Below, one piece after another: positions 1-6,716 of a stretch of 11,501 nt of DNA. The notes beneath the pieces were generated by a model, which saw nothing but the letters and a program-made list of their open reading frames with translations, was not told where the DNA came from and ran no database searches. The position numbers and the translations under genes were made by a program. The DNA is from JAUVXJ01 sp034430275. Lineage in GTDB: Bacteria > Chloroflexota > Anaerolineae > UBA7937 > B3-Chlor. The stretch spans positions 1 through 11,501 of the forward strand of contig DAOUEW010000209.1 of NCBI GenBank assembly GCA_034430275.1, written 5' to 3'. Position 1 is the stretch's first letter. Each line of letters opens with the position of its first letter.

Positions 1-428
1 TGGTGCCCCACAACGAAGAAAGGGAAATAGTACAGCCCTATCACCCCGGCGTAGGACAGAAAGACCATCTTCTCGCGCTCGGTCAAGGGGCGTGGGGAAA
101 AGCCTGGCACCCTGGCCAGGCTGTAGTCGGCGTGGCACCCGAGGGTGAGCCTTGCCCCAGCATAGTGGGGACAATGCCGGCACAGCACCAGGGCTTCGAC
201 GTAGCCAAAGAAGGCCGCCGCCAGGAGCAGCCACAGGCCGAAGGCTAACCAGTAGCCGCTGATAATCATGCCGGCGACGAAGGGGACAAAGAAGCCGACC
301 GCCAGCAGCCCGAAATCGAGAAGGCCCGTGGGTGTATGCCGGCAGAGCTGTCTCCCCTCCAGCGGGCAGCCCACACATGAGTGCCGTGAGCGCACTGCTG
401 CCGTCCTGCTGCCTCTCTCTGCCTGCAT
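1..428 (-). CDS. Cys-rich conserved membrane protein, 3' end outside window
   Basis: The frame is open from an ATG at 428-426 to the left edge of the window, so about 142 N-terminal residues are visible and the C-terminus is missing. The start follows a strong ribosome-binding site (AAGGAGG, about 5 bases before the ATG). The visible chain has a basic N-terminus, a Cys cluster (CVGC, then a third Cys eight residues on), two adjoining hydrophobic helices (roughly residues 40-80), a second Cys group (LCRHCPHY, then GCHADY), and the start of a third helix (LSYAGVIGLYYFPFF) at the edge. The paired Cys/His motifs on either side of the membrane helices suggest metal binding or redox chemistry, but no function can be assigned. 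I recall conserved uncharacterised prokaryotic membrane proteins with a similar CPHYA...CHA(D/N)Y stretch; this was not checked. The gene lies 75 bases downstream of the GyrI-like gene on the same strand and may be co-transcribed with it. Confidence 0.82.
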   Translation of the reverse strand, partial: MQAERGSRTAAVRSRHSCVGCPLEGRQLCRHTPTGLLDFGLLAVGFFVPFVAGMIISGYWLAFGLWLLLAAAFFGYVEALVLCRHCPHYAGARLTLGCHADYSLARVPGFSPRPLTEREKMVFLSYAGVIGLYYFPFFVVGH

Positions 429-503
429 AGTAGCCTCCTTCCATGGAAACGACTACTGTTGCTAGAGAAACGCTTTGGCTGCCCGCATCCCTTGAGCCGG
501 CCC

Positions 504-1115
504 TCACTCCACCGGCTGCCTGATCACCGTCTTCAGCTTCTCCGGCGCGGTCCTGCGCGGATCGCCCAGGTAGACCTCGTGATGCTTTCCCCTGAGCCGG
601 TAACCCTTCTCCTTGGCGAAAGCGTGGAGCTTCTCGATGGTGGGGCCTTCGTCCGCCCAGGGGCCGATGTGCATGATCTGTACACACAAACCCTCATGGT
701 AGGGCTCCCATCTGAGCAGGGGCAGCGCCGCCGGGTCTTTCTTCTCCCTGACCTGCTGGACCGCCTCCTCGAACAGCTCCCTCGTCACCTGGGCGGGCTG
801 GTAGATCATCGCCGTCCACTGCCAGGCATCCTTGTTCCCCGTGGTGAACGAGGTTTTGTCCTCTGCCCACCACAGCCCTTCCAGGGGTGGAACGACGTAG
901 TCCAGCTCCGGATCCCGTTTCTTGACCGTGAACTTGAGCTGGTAGGCCGCGGTGTACAGCGCTTCGATAGCCTCCTGGTACTCGCGGGAGGTGTTGGGAT
1001 CACCTCGCCCGTCGATTTGCAGGAAGTTCATCTCCGGGACATCGACGACGGATACCTCTTTCGCGGAAGGCGAATACAGGTGCTTGAGATCTTTCTTCGC
1101 ATCGAATCTGGGCAC
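504..1115 (-). CDS. GyrI-like small-molecule-binding domain protein
   Basis: This 203-residue protein has the features of the stand-alone GyrI-like family (GyrI/SOUL fold, COG4832 type): an N-terminal DLKHLYSPSAKEVSVVDVP stretch, FLQIDGRGDPNT, a central GLWW motif, the IMHIGPWADEGPTIEKLHAF block and the C-terminal GKHHEVYLGDPRRTAPEKLK block. Family members of about 200 residues usually cover this whole length, so the gene looks intact. The fold binds small hydrophobic or cationic molecules. Homologues occur fused to AraC/MerR regulators or as free cytoplasmic binders, and some related proteins hydrolyse cyclopropanoid toxins. The start is a GTG at 1115 with AGGA about 8 bases upstream; no in-frame ATG lies upstream, and PRFDAKKDLKHLY is a typical family N-terminus. 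It is transcribed divergently from the large BTAD regulator, so the two may share control. Its ligand cannot be read from sequence. Confidence 0.93.
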   Translation of the reverse strand: MPRFDAKKDLKHLYSPSAKEVSVVDVPEMNFLQIDGRGDPNTSREYQEAIEALYTAAYQLKFTVKKRDPELDYVVPPLEGLWWAEDKTSFTTGNKDAWQWTAMIYQPAQVTRELFEEAVQQVREKKDPAALPLLRWEPYHEGLCVQIMHIGPWADEGPTIEKLHAFAKEKGYRLRGKHHEVYLGDPRRTAPEKLKTVIRQPVE

Positions 1116-1167
1116 AGGCTCTTCCTATCTGAGCGTGCCGCCTGTCCCGCACGACTCTTCGGCCATG

Positions 1168-1196
1168 AGCATATCACACCCTGCCTCCTCTGTCGA
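1168..1196 (-). promoter_or_regulatory. Putative sigma70 promoter of the GyrI-like gene
   Basis: On the minus strand the -35 box TCGACA (1191-1196, 5 of 6 consensus positions) is followed by a 17-base spacer and the -10 box TATGCT (1168-1173, 4 of 6). The -10 is preceded by TG one base away, giving an extended -10. Transcription would start near 1161, leaving a leader of about 46 bases before the GTG at 1115. Predicted by eye only. Confidence 0.5.
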
Positions 1197-1211
1197 GCGC
1201 GCGCGGACATG

Positions 1212-1246
1212 AAACCCGGTGAAGGTTTGGACCCTTCGCCAGGGTC
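1212..1246. repeat. Palindromic repeat, copy 1, between divergent promoters
   Basis: This is a 35-base imperfect palindrome. GAAGG (1221-1225) pairs with CCTTC (1233-1237) around a 7-base loop. The stem continues outward through a T-G wobble and two G-C pairs, skips one C/A mismatch (1217/1241), then adds two more C-G pairs. It closely resembles the element at 7793-7828: both begin AAACCC, share a GAAGG core and end CGCCAGGGTC, and they align with one or two single-base gaps. It lies 15 bases from the -35 box of the GyrI-like gene and 9 bases from the -35 box of the large regulator. It may be an operator, a structured DNA or RNA element, or a dispersed palindromic repeat that landed between two promoters. 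Confidence 0.6.
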
Positions 1247-1255
1247 AGAGCAACA

Positions 1256-1284
1256 TTGACCGATGACCACTTCTCGACTATAAC
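1256..1284 (+). promoter_or_regulatory. Putative sigma70 promoter of the BTAD-SBP regulator
   Basis: TTGACC (1256-1261, 5 of 6) and TATAAC (1279-1284, 5 of 6) are separated by exactly 17 bases. This is the best promoter match in the window. Transcription would begin near 1291, giving a leader of about 34 bases that carries GGAGGG (1312-1317), 7 bases before the ATG at 1325. This also argues against the in-frame TTG at 1256 as the start codon, because that TTG is part of the -35 box. Confidence 0.65.
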
Positions 1285-1324
1285 ACACGTACGCTATCGG
1301 GTCAGCTCTGTGGAGGGTTTGTTG

Positions 1325-4300
1325 ATGCCTGCCTTGCGGCTCTTCCTCCTCGGCCCGCTGGACATCCGCCATGATGGTCAGCGGTTGCCTAAGCCGCCTA
1401 CGCTCAAATCCCAGTCTCTCCTCGCGTACCTCGCTCTCCATCGTCAGAGGCCCCAGCCCCGCGATCGGCTGGCTGACCTTTTCTGGGGTGACCGGCCAGA
1501 GCGCAGGGCACGTCGCTCCCTAGCCACCGCCCTGTGGCACATCCGCCGTTGCCTACCCAACCAGGCTTCGTTACTCAGCGATGTCCACTCAGCCTACCTC
1601 GATCCGGAGGCGGACCTCTGGCTCGACGTCGAAGAGTTCGAGTCTCTGGCCATCCGCAGCGATCTCTCGTGCCTGCAATCCGCTCTACACCTCTATCGGG
1701 GCGACTTCATGGATGGTTTCTACGACGATTGGGTGCTCAACGAGCGATATCGGCTGGAGACCCTGTTTGCTGAAACACTGGCGCGGTTGATGACAGGACT
1801 GGAACTCAGGGAAGAATACCGCGACGCGCTCGCCGTCGCTCTGAAGCTCCTGCAGCACGATCCGTTGCGCGAGGACGCCCACCGACTGGCGATGCGCGCC
1901 TTTTGTCGCCTGGGGCAGCGCAACACTGCCTTGGATCAGTATCGCCGCTGCCAGGAGATGGTCAAGCGGGAACTCAGTGCCGAACCGATGGTGGAGACGG
2001 TGGACCTCTACCAGGGGATCCTGGATGGGCGATTTGAAGTCGCGCCTGTCATCGACGCAGCGGCCACTGGGATGGCGCTGGTGGAACCGACGCTCTCGCC
2101 GGGACACAACCCCCTGGACCCCATCGTTCGCAGCCCACTGGTGGGCCGGGAACCAGAGATGGAGTTCCTCCAAGGTAGCTTCGAGGAAGCTCGGAAGGGA
2201 CATGGCTGTCTGGTACTTGTCCACGGCGACGCGGGGGTAGGCAAGACCCGCCTTGTTCAGGAGTTTGTGAACCACCTGCACTGGCAGGCGGTGCGGGCGG
2301 TCTGGGGTCGCTGCTACGAGTTTGAGCGTCTCCTGCCCTACCAGCCGGTTGGTGAAGCGCTGCAAGCCCTTCTATCGACCATGACGCCCATGGAGCTGAC
2401 CAAACTCCCTCCCTGGATCCTGGCAGAGTTGGTCCGTCTGGTCCCAGAACTGTCCGAGAAACTTCCCGAGCTTCTTGCCAGCTCTGCGGTACCCGCGGAC
2501 GAGGAGCAGATGCACCTCTTCGAAGGCGTGGCCCGCTTTGTGGCCAACTTGTCGTCGGACGGAGTGCTGGTGTTGATCCTCGACGATCTCCACTGGGCCA
2601 CCGAGTCCACCCTGCAGATGGTCCACTATCTGGCCCGCCATCTGGCCAATCATCAGGTTCTAATAGTTGGTACCCTACGGCCCGAGGCGGTCGGGCCGCA
2701 ATCCCCCCTTGATTCCCTCCAGCGACAGTTGGCCCGAGAGAGATTGGTGCGCCCACTCCACCTGGCGGGTCTTTCACCACAGACTATCGAAGCGATGGTG
2801 GTCGAGATGTCGGGCAGCGGGGAAGAAGTAGCACCGCTGGCTCGCCGTCTATACGAGGAGACGGAGGGCAACCCTTTCTTTCTGATCGAGATCGCCAAGG
2901 CCTTGTTCGAGGCTGGCTTGGTCAGCCTGGAAGGTGTAGCCTGGAGCGGGGATTTCGCGCGGATTTCCGAGGTAGAGTTACCGCTGCCCGCGGGGGTGAG
3001 CGCGGCCGTTGAGGCACGGGTCCGCCGGCTGGACGGGCATGCTCGGCACGTCCTGGAGGTGGCAGCCGTTCTCGGCCGCGAGTTTGACTTTGATCTGCTC
3101 AACGCCGCCTGGAGGCAGGATGAGGAAGCGACTCTCGAGGCATTGGACACGCTCTTGCGGCGGCGGTTCGTCGACGAGGGCAGTGGAGTCCTGGGCCGCG
3201 ACTATGCCTTCCATCATCACAAGATCCAGGAGGTTGTCTACGCCGGAATCCCGCTACGGCGCCGGCAGCACCTGCACGGGCAGGCGGGAAAGGCAATGGA
3301 GACGCTCCATGCATCAAACGTGGGCGAGGTGGCCGGCGAGCTAGCCTTCCACTTCGGCCAGGGCCGACAGGTAGACAAATCACTGGTGCCCAGGGCCGTC
3401 CGCTACCTGCTTTTATCCGGAGACCAGGCCCGGCTCGCGTATGCCCACCGCGAGGCTATCGAATACTACAGCCAAGCGGTGGCGCTGCAGAGTCAGGGTG
3501 GCGAATATGAGCAGGCCGGACGGACCCTGATGAAGCTGGGGTTGACCTATCACACCGTCTCGGAGTTTGGGCAGGCCCGCCAGGCCTTCGACGAGGCTTT
3601 CGCTCTCAGAAAACGGGCGGCAGTCGCGCCGCCGGTCGTACTGCCACCGCCTGCCCCCCACGCTCTGCGTTTGCCGTGGTACGAACCGGTCACCCTGGAT
3701 CCGACGCTGGCCTCGGATACCTATTCTGTCGGCGTGCTAGGCCACCTTTTCAGCGGACTGGTGGAACTGAGCCCCGACATGGACGTGGTGCCCGACGTGG
3801 CCCAAAGCTGGGAGATAGATGAAGGCGGGCGGCGGTTCGTTTTTCACCTGCGGCAAGACGTGCACTGGAGCGACGGAATGCGCGTCACCGCGCACGACTT
3901 CGAGTACGCCTGGAAGCGCGTGCTCGACCCGGGCACTGCCTCGCAGAACGCCAGCTTGTTGCTGGACGTCAAGGGAGCCAAGGCTTTGCACAGCGGCGAG
4001 GTACGCGACCGAGACACTCTGGGGGTGCGCGCGCTCGACTCCGTCACGCTGGAGGTAGAGCTCGAAGAGCCGGTGGGTTATGCTCTCCATCTGTTAACTT
4101 CCGAGGCCACCTCGCCCGTTCCCAGGCATGTGGTAGAGGCCCACGACGCGTCTTGGGCAGAGCCGGGGAATATCGTCACCAATGGCCCTTTCATGCTGGC
4201 CGACTGGCGCCGGGGCGAGTCCATGCGCTTGGTGCGCAATCCCGAGTACCACGACCGGTTCTCGGGCAACGTTCACGAGGTGGCGCTGCTCCTCCTGCCC

Positions 4301-5155
4301 GCGGTGCGATCTGGAGAGTTGGACATGTACGAGACCGGTGACCTTGACGTCGCCACCCTGCGCGACCCGCCCGTCGTAGACTTGGCCCGGCGGCGACACC
4401 CCGGAGAGTATGTCTCCTTTCCCATCCTCTGCACCTTGCACGTGGGATTCGACGTTAGCCGGCCACCCTTCGACGATCCCCGGGTGCGACGCGCCCTTAC
4501 CCTGGCAGTTGATAGGGAACAGCTCGCGGACGTGCACCTGAGCGGTCAGGTGTTCCCCGCCACGGGCGGCCTCGTGCCGCCGGGTATGCCGGGATATTCG
4601 CCCGGGATCGGCCTGCCGTACGACCCCGAGCAGGCCAGACAGCTCCTGGGCGAGGCAGGCTACCCGGGCGGGGGCGGCTTTCCTACAGTCGAGGCGCTGG
4701 CGCCCGGGCTCCGGGTTGATGAACGAGTAGATACTAGACAACTGCAGGCGTACTGGCGTGACAACCTGGGACTGGAGATCAAGTGGCAGGCGTTGGAGGT
4801 GAGCGCCTGGTTTGAGAGGCTGAACGGCGAACCGCCACACCTCTACCTCGTAGCATACGTGGCCGAGTACCCCGACCCCGACGACTTCCTGAGAGCCACC
4901 CCGTTTCGCCGTCGGAATCGTTGGCAGAACGACGCCTACGACAGGCTGGTGGAGGCGGGCCGGCATCAGGCCGAGCCCGCGAGGCGAATCGAGCTGTACC
5001 AGCAAGCCGACGCGATCCTGGTGGAAGAGGCACCCATCATGCCGGTCTACTATGATCGGGGGCACATGCTGGTGAAGCCGTGGGTCAGCAGGTTCCCCAC
5101 ATCGAGTCTGAGGTGGTATGGCTACTGGAAGGACGCCATCATAGAGTCCCACTGA
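1325..5155 (+). CDS. BTAD/AAA transcriptional regulator fused to a solute-binding-protein domain
   Basis: This is a 1276-residue multidomain protein. Residues 1 to about 95 form an OmpR-type winged helix (RLFLLGPLDIRHDGQ, LLAYLALHRQRP, LADLFWGD, LATALWHIRR). Residues about 100-235 form the bacterial transcriptional activator (BTAD) domain of SARP-type regulators. Residues about 275-690 are a STAND/AAA ATPase, starting at SPLVGRE, with Walker A GDAGVGKT (301-308) and Walker B LILDDLHW (acidic pair D420-D421). Residues about 699-762 are TPR-like helices. A Pro/Ala-rich linker (765-778) leads to a full-length SBP_bac_5 domain (779 to the end, about 498 residues) with RLPWYEPVTLDPTLASDT, VPDVAQSWEI, VHWSDG and PIMPVYYD blocks. 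Periplasmic or lipoprotein members bind peptides or other solutes. Here no signal peptide or lipobox is present and the domain lies inside a cytoplasmic chain, so it is inferred to be the sensor of an ATP-dependent transcription factor. E. coli SgrR is a much smaller precedent joining a DNA-binding domain to SBP_bac_5. The frame is continuous. The ATG at 1325 was chosen over the TTG at 1256 from the ribosome-binding site, promoter position and domain start. The ligand and targets are unknown. Confidence 0.95.
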   Translation: MPALRLFLLGPLDIRHDGQRLPKPPTLKSQSLLAYLALHRQRPQPRDRLADLFWGDRPERRARRSLATALWHIRRCLPNQASLLSDVHSAYLDPEADLWLDVEEFESLAIRSDLSCLQSALHLYRGDFMDGFYDDWVLNERYRLETLFAETLARLMTGLELREEYRDALAVALKLLQHDPLREDAHRLAMRAFCRLGQRNTALDQYRRCQEMVKRELSAEPMVETVDLYQGILDGRFEVAPVIDAAATGMALVEPTLSPGHNPLDPIVRSPLVGREPEMEFLQGSFEEARKGHGCLVLVHGDAGVGKTRLVQEFVNHLHWQAVRAVWGRCYEFERLLPYQPVGEALQALLSTMTPMELTKLPPWILAELVRLVPELSEKLPELLASSAVPADEEQMHLFEGVARFVANLSSDGVLVLILDDLHWATESTLQMVHYLARHLANHQVLIVGTLRPEAVGPQSPLDSLQRQLARERLVRPLHLAGLSPQTIEAMVVEMSGSGEEVAPLARRLYEETEGNPFFLIEIAKALFEAGLVSLEGVAWSGDFARISEVELPLPAGVSAAVEARVRRLDGHARHVLEVAAVLGREFDFDLLNAAWRQDEEATLEALDTLLRRRFVDEGSGVLGRDYAFHHHKIQEVVYAGIPLRRRQHLHGQAGKAMETLHASNVGEVAGELAFHFGQGRQVDKSLVPRAVRYLLLSGDQARLAYAHREAIEYYSQAVALQSQGGEYEQAGRTLMKLGLTYHTVSEFGQARQAFDEAFALRKRAAVAPPVVLPPPAPHALRLPWYEPVTLDPTLASDTYSVGVLGHLFSGLVELSPDMDVVPDVAQSWEIDEGGRRFVFHLRQDVHWSDGMRVTAHDFEYAWKRVLDPGTASQNASLLLDVKGAKALHSGEVRDRDTLGVRALDSVTLEVELEEPVGYALHLLTSEATSPVPRHVVEAHDASWAEPGNIVTNGPFMLADWRRGESMRLVRNPEYHDRFSGNVHEVALLLLPAVRSGELDMYETGDLDVATLRDPPVVDLARRRHPGEYVSFPILCTLHVGFDVSRPPFDDPRVRRALTLAVDREQLADVHLSGQVFPATGGLVPPGMPGYSPGIGLPYDPEQARQLLGEAGYPGGGGFPTVEALAPGLRVDERVDTRQLQAYWRDNLGLEIKWQALEVSAWFERLNGEPPHLYLVAYVAEYPDPDDFLRATPFRRRNRWQNDAYDRLVEAGRHQAEPARRIELYQQADAILVEEAPIMPVYYDRGHMLVKPWVSRFPTSSLRWYGYWKDAIIESH

Positions 5156-5252
5156 GCAGGCCATGGAGGCCCCCCCATCTTTACCCTCACCTCCTGATTC
5201 CTCACCCCGCTCAAAGACCCTATTGGATATCAACGCACCAATCCCGTAGTGG

Positions 5253-5285
5253 TTTGACGCCCTTTTGACACCCTCGCTGTATCGT
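5253..5285 (+). promoter_or_regulatory. Direct heptamer repeat with SARP-like promoter geometry
   Basis: TTTGACG (5253-5259) and TTTGACA (5264-5270) match at six of seven positions and are spaced exactly 11 bp apart, one helical turn. Nine bases after the second repeat is TATCGT (5280-5285, 4 of 6 to a -10 box). OmpR-type and SARP regulators bind tandem repeats of 11-bp pitch overlapping a poor -35 region, with the last repeat about 8 bp from the -10. The nearest regulator, encoded just upstream, carries that type of DNA-binding domain. An alternative reading is an ordinary promoter with TTGACA at 5265-5270 and a weak -10, GATTGT, at 5288-5293. Either would serve the genes starting at 5509 and 6181. 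Function is inferred. Confidence 0.38.
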
Positions 5286-5399
5286 CTGATTGTAGCGTAG
5301 AGACATAGCTGGGTGGCGCCAACGGCTGCGAATGCCTGTGGCCGTTGTGTGACACCCCATTCGTGGAGACGCGCCCGAAGGAGGAGGAAAATGCGGTAA

Positions 5400-5504
5400 G
5401 CACCATCAGTAGCAGAGTCTGTGGAACAGGTCGTCATTGACACGACCACCGAGCGCGAAAAGGCCATCGCCTTCGGCTCAAGCATTATCGTGATGGGGGA
5501 ATAG
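5400..5504 (+). pseudogene. Possible IS5-like transposase fragment
   Basis: After the TAA at 5397-5399 the same frame encodes 34 residues ending at the TAG at 5502-5504. They include VEQVVIDTTTEREKAIAF. That stretch resembles, from memory, the V-VDTTVQEKAIAFPTD block of IS5/IS1182-type DDE transposases, in which the Asp is catalytic. The resemblance stops after AIAF, and no terminal inverted repeats or remaining transposase parts are visible, so this would be a decayed scrap. An alternative is a small gene starting at the GTG at 5421, or chance. Its stop lies only 4 bases before the DUF6064 start codon. Confidence 0.3.
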
Positions 5505-5508
5505 CACC

Positions 5509-6156
5509 ATGCCATTCAGCATTGAGATGTTGTTGGACTATTTTGCAGTGTACAACGAGCGCATCGCGCCGATGCAATTAGTCGGCTGTGCGGTCGCCCT
5601 GCTCACCCTCATTCCTCTTTTTCGTCCTGGCAGAGCCTGGAATCGGGTGGTCACTGGAGTGTTGGCCTTTCTGTGGCTGTGGGTGAGCCTCATCTTCTGG
5701 AGCCAGGCCGCGAGCCAAATGGCGATGCTCTACGCTCCTACAGTCCTCTTTGCGGTCCAAGGAGCTCTCCTCTTCTACGCGCTTGTCCAGGGCCGCATCG
5801 CCTATGGAGCGGCGGGGCGCGCCGACACTGCCATCGGGCTCGCGTTCATCGCTTATGCCCTCGTCGGCTACCCCCTTGTCGGACTCTTGGCGGGACACGT
5901 GTATCCGCACACTGCCCTATCCCCGCTCTTCCCCTGTCCAGCCATCGTCCTCACCTTCGGCGTTCTTCTGCTAGCACGACGTGTGCCGTTGTACCTTCTG
6001 GTCATCCCCACCCTCTGGGCAGTGAGCGGCGTCCTTTGGTTTTACCTTGGCATGGTCGAGGACGCGGGTCTCGTCATCGCAGGGGTTGTGGGCGTGGTCA
6101 TCTTGGTCGCTCGAGAGCGTGGTGCCCAGCGTGGGCTCTCCGCTCCATCCCAATGA
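5509..6156 (+). CDS. DUF6064 family integral membrane protein
   Basis: The protein has 215 residues and about seven predicted membrane helices (near residues 20-38, 46-66, 73-93, 107-128, 138-156, 159-178 and 184-203). The N-terminus (MPFSIEMLLDYFAVYNERIAPMQ) and the conserved GHVYPHTALSPLFPCPAIV segment before the fifth helix are the signatures on which I assign it to DUF6064, a bacterial membrane family of unknown function. Short loops and a basic C-terminal tail (ARERGAQRG) suggest that the tail is cytoplasmic. The ATG at 5509 has a GGGGGA tract about 9 bases upstream, a mediocre ribosome-binding site. The next gene starts 24 bases after its stop, so the two probably form an operon. A promoter candidate lies at 5253-5293. 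No catalytic residues can be pointed to. Confidence 0.9.
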   Translation: MPFSIEMLLDYFAVYNERIAPMQLVGCAVALLTLIPLFRPGRAWNRVVTGVLAFLWLWVSLIFWSQAASQMAMLYAPTVLFAVQGALLFYALVQGRIAYGAAGRADTAIGLAFIAYALVGYPLVGLLAGHVYPHTALSPLFPCPAIVLTFGVLLLARRVPLYLLVIPTLWAVSGVLWFYLGMVEDAGLVIAGVVGVVILVARERGAQRGLSAPSQ

Positions 6157-6180
6157 CAGTAGCTGAAAGGAGAGAATCGT

Positions 6181-6573
6181 ATGAAACTCAAGAGTCTGTT
6201 CGTCGCCAACACCGTCGTCTCGATCCCGTTCGGCATCGGCTCTGTACTGGCACCGCACCTGTTCCTGGCTCTCTTTGGGGCCACCCTGCGGCCCGCTGGC
6301 GCACTGATGACCCAGTACGGCGGAGCCTGGCTCATCGGCATCGGCTTGCTGACCTGGTTGACCCGCAACGCGGCGCAATCCGAAGCCGGTCGGGCCATTG
6401 CCCTGGCCCTGCTGGCCGCCTACCTCACGGCCCTGGCCGCGTCAGTGCTAGGCCAGCTTGCCGGCGTGCTCAACGTACTGGGTTGGATGCCCGTTCTGAT
6501 TCAGGCGTTCTTTAGCGCGGCCTTCGCGTATGCCCTGGCGTCGGGGCGTAGAGCCGCCGCGGCTATTGCTTGA
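6181..6573 (+). CDS. Small four-helix membrane protein
   Basis: This 130-residue, very hydrophobic protein has about four membrane helices (residues 5-30, 43-61, 71-95 and 97-121). Short charged segments separate them (for example TRNAAQSEAGRA), and the tail is Arg/Ala-rich. A good ribosome-binding site (GAAAGGAGA at 6165-6173) lies 7 bases before the ATG. The gene follows the DUF6064 gene after 24 bases on the same strand. Small proteins with the opening pattern MKLKSLF-N-VSI-FG-GS-LAP and a GAWLIGIGLLTWLTRNA block occur in many bacteria as uncharacterised membrane proteins; that comparison is from memory. No function is assigned. Pairing with DUF6064 suggests a shared membrane role. Confidence 0.85.
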   Translation: MKLKSLFVANTVVSIPFGIGSVLAPHLFLALFGATLRPAGALMTQYGGAWLIGIGLLTWLTRNAAQSEAGRAIALALLAAYLTALAASVLGQLAGVLNVLGWMPVLIQAFFSAAFAYALASGRRAAAAIA

Positions 6574-6716
6574 CGGGCCTCGCACCCAGCTAAGATAGGA
6601 ACAACTCGCCTGGCGGCTACCCCTCCAGCCCCACAGATGCCGCTCCTCTGCAGGCGTTGAATGCGCGGACTCCCACGAGCCAGTCCGGACATTCAAGAGG
6701 AAGAAGAGAAAGAAAC

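Larger units (their letters stand above)
5156..5508. other. 353-base intergenic region with promoter-like and remnant sequence
   Basis: This gap separates the regulator from the DUF6064 gene. Its first third (5156-5250) shows nothing beyond a weak GGCC-ATGGA-GGCC palindrome just after the regulator stop. The middle holds a TTTGAC direct repeat and promoter-like boxes (5253-5293). From 5379 there is a strong purine-rich ribosome-binding site (GAAGGAGGAGG) before ATG-CGG-TAA at 5391-5399, a two-codon frame. The same frame then stays open to a TAG at 5502-5504. No RNA gene was recognised. Confidence 0.6.

Noticed and set aside
101..122. 7-bp inverted repeat AGCCTGG / CCAGGCT
   Set aside because: It lies inside the partial membrane-protein gene, where codon constraints explain it. 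It resembles the intergenic palindromes only in having CCTGG.
459..1259. 266-codon plus-strand open frame
   Set aside because: It is antisense to the GyrI-like gene, which has clear family motifs, and it runs through the divergent promoter region.
1256..1324. TTG start for the large regulator 23 codons upstream of the ATG
   Set aside because: The TTG is part of a well-matched -35 box, there is no ribosome-binding site before it, and the extra residues do not resemble the family N-terminus.
4094..5515. 473-codon open frame on the minus strand
   Set aside because: It lies antisense to the SBP domain of the large regulator, whose residues match a known family throughout. The antisense translation is Pro/Arg/Gly-rich with no recognisable domain, and such frames are common opposite GC-rich genes.
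5673..6515. 280-codon plus-strand open frame in another phase
   Set aside because: It overlaps the DUF6064 and four-helix membrane genes on the same strand. Its product is Arg/Pro/His-rich with no helix pattern, a typical shifted-frame shadow.
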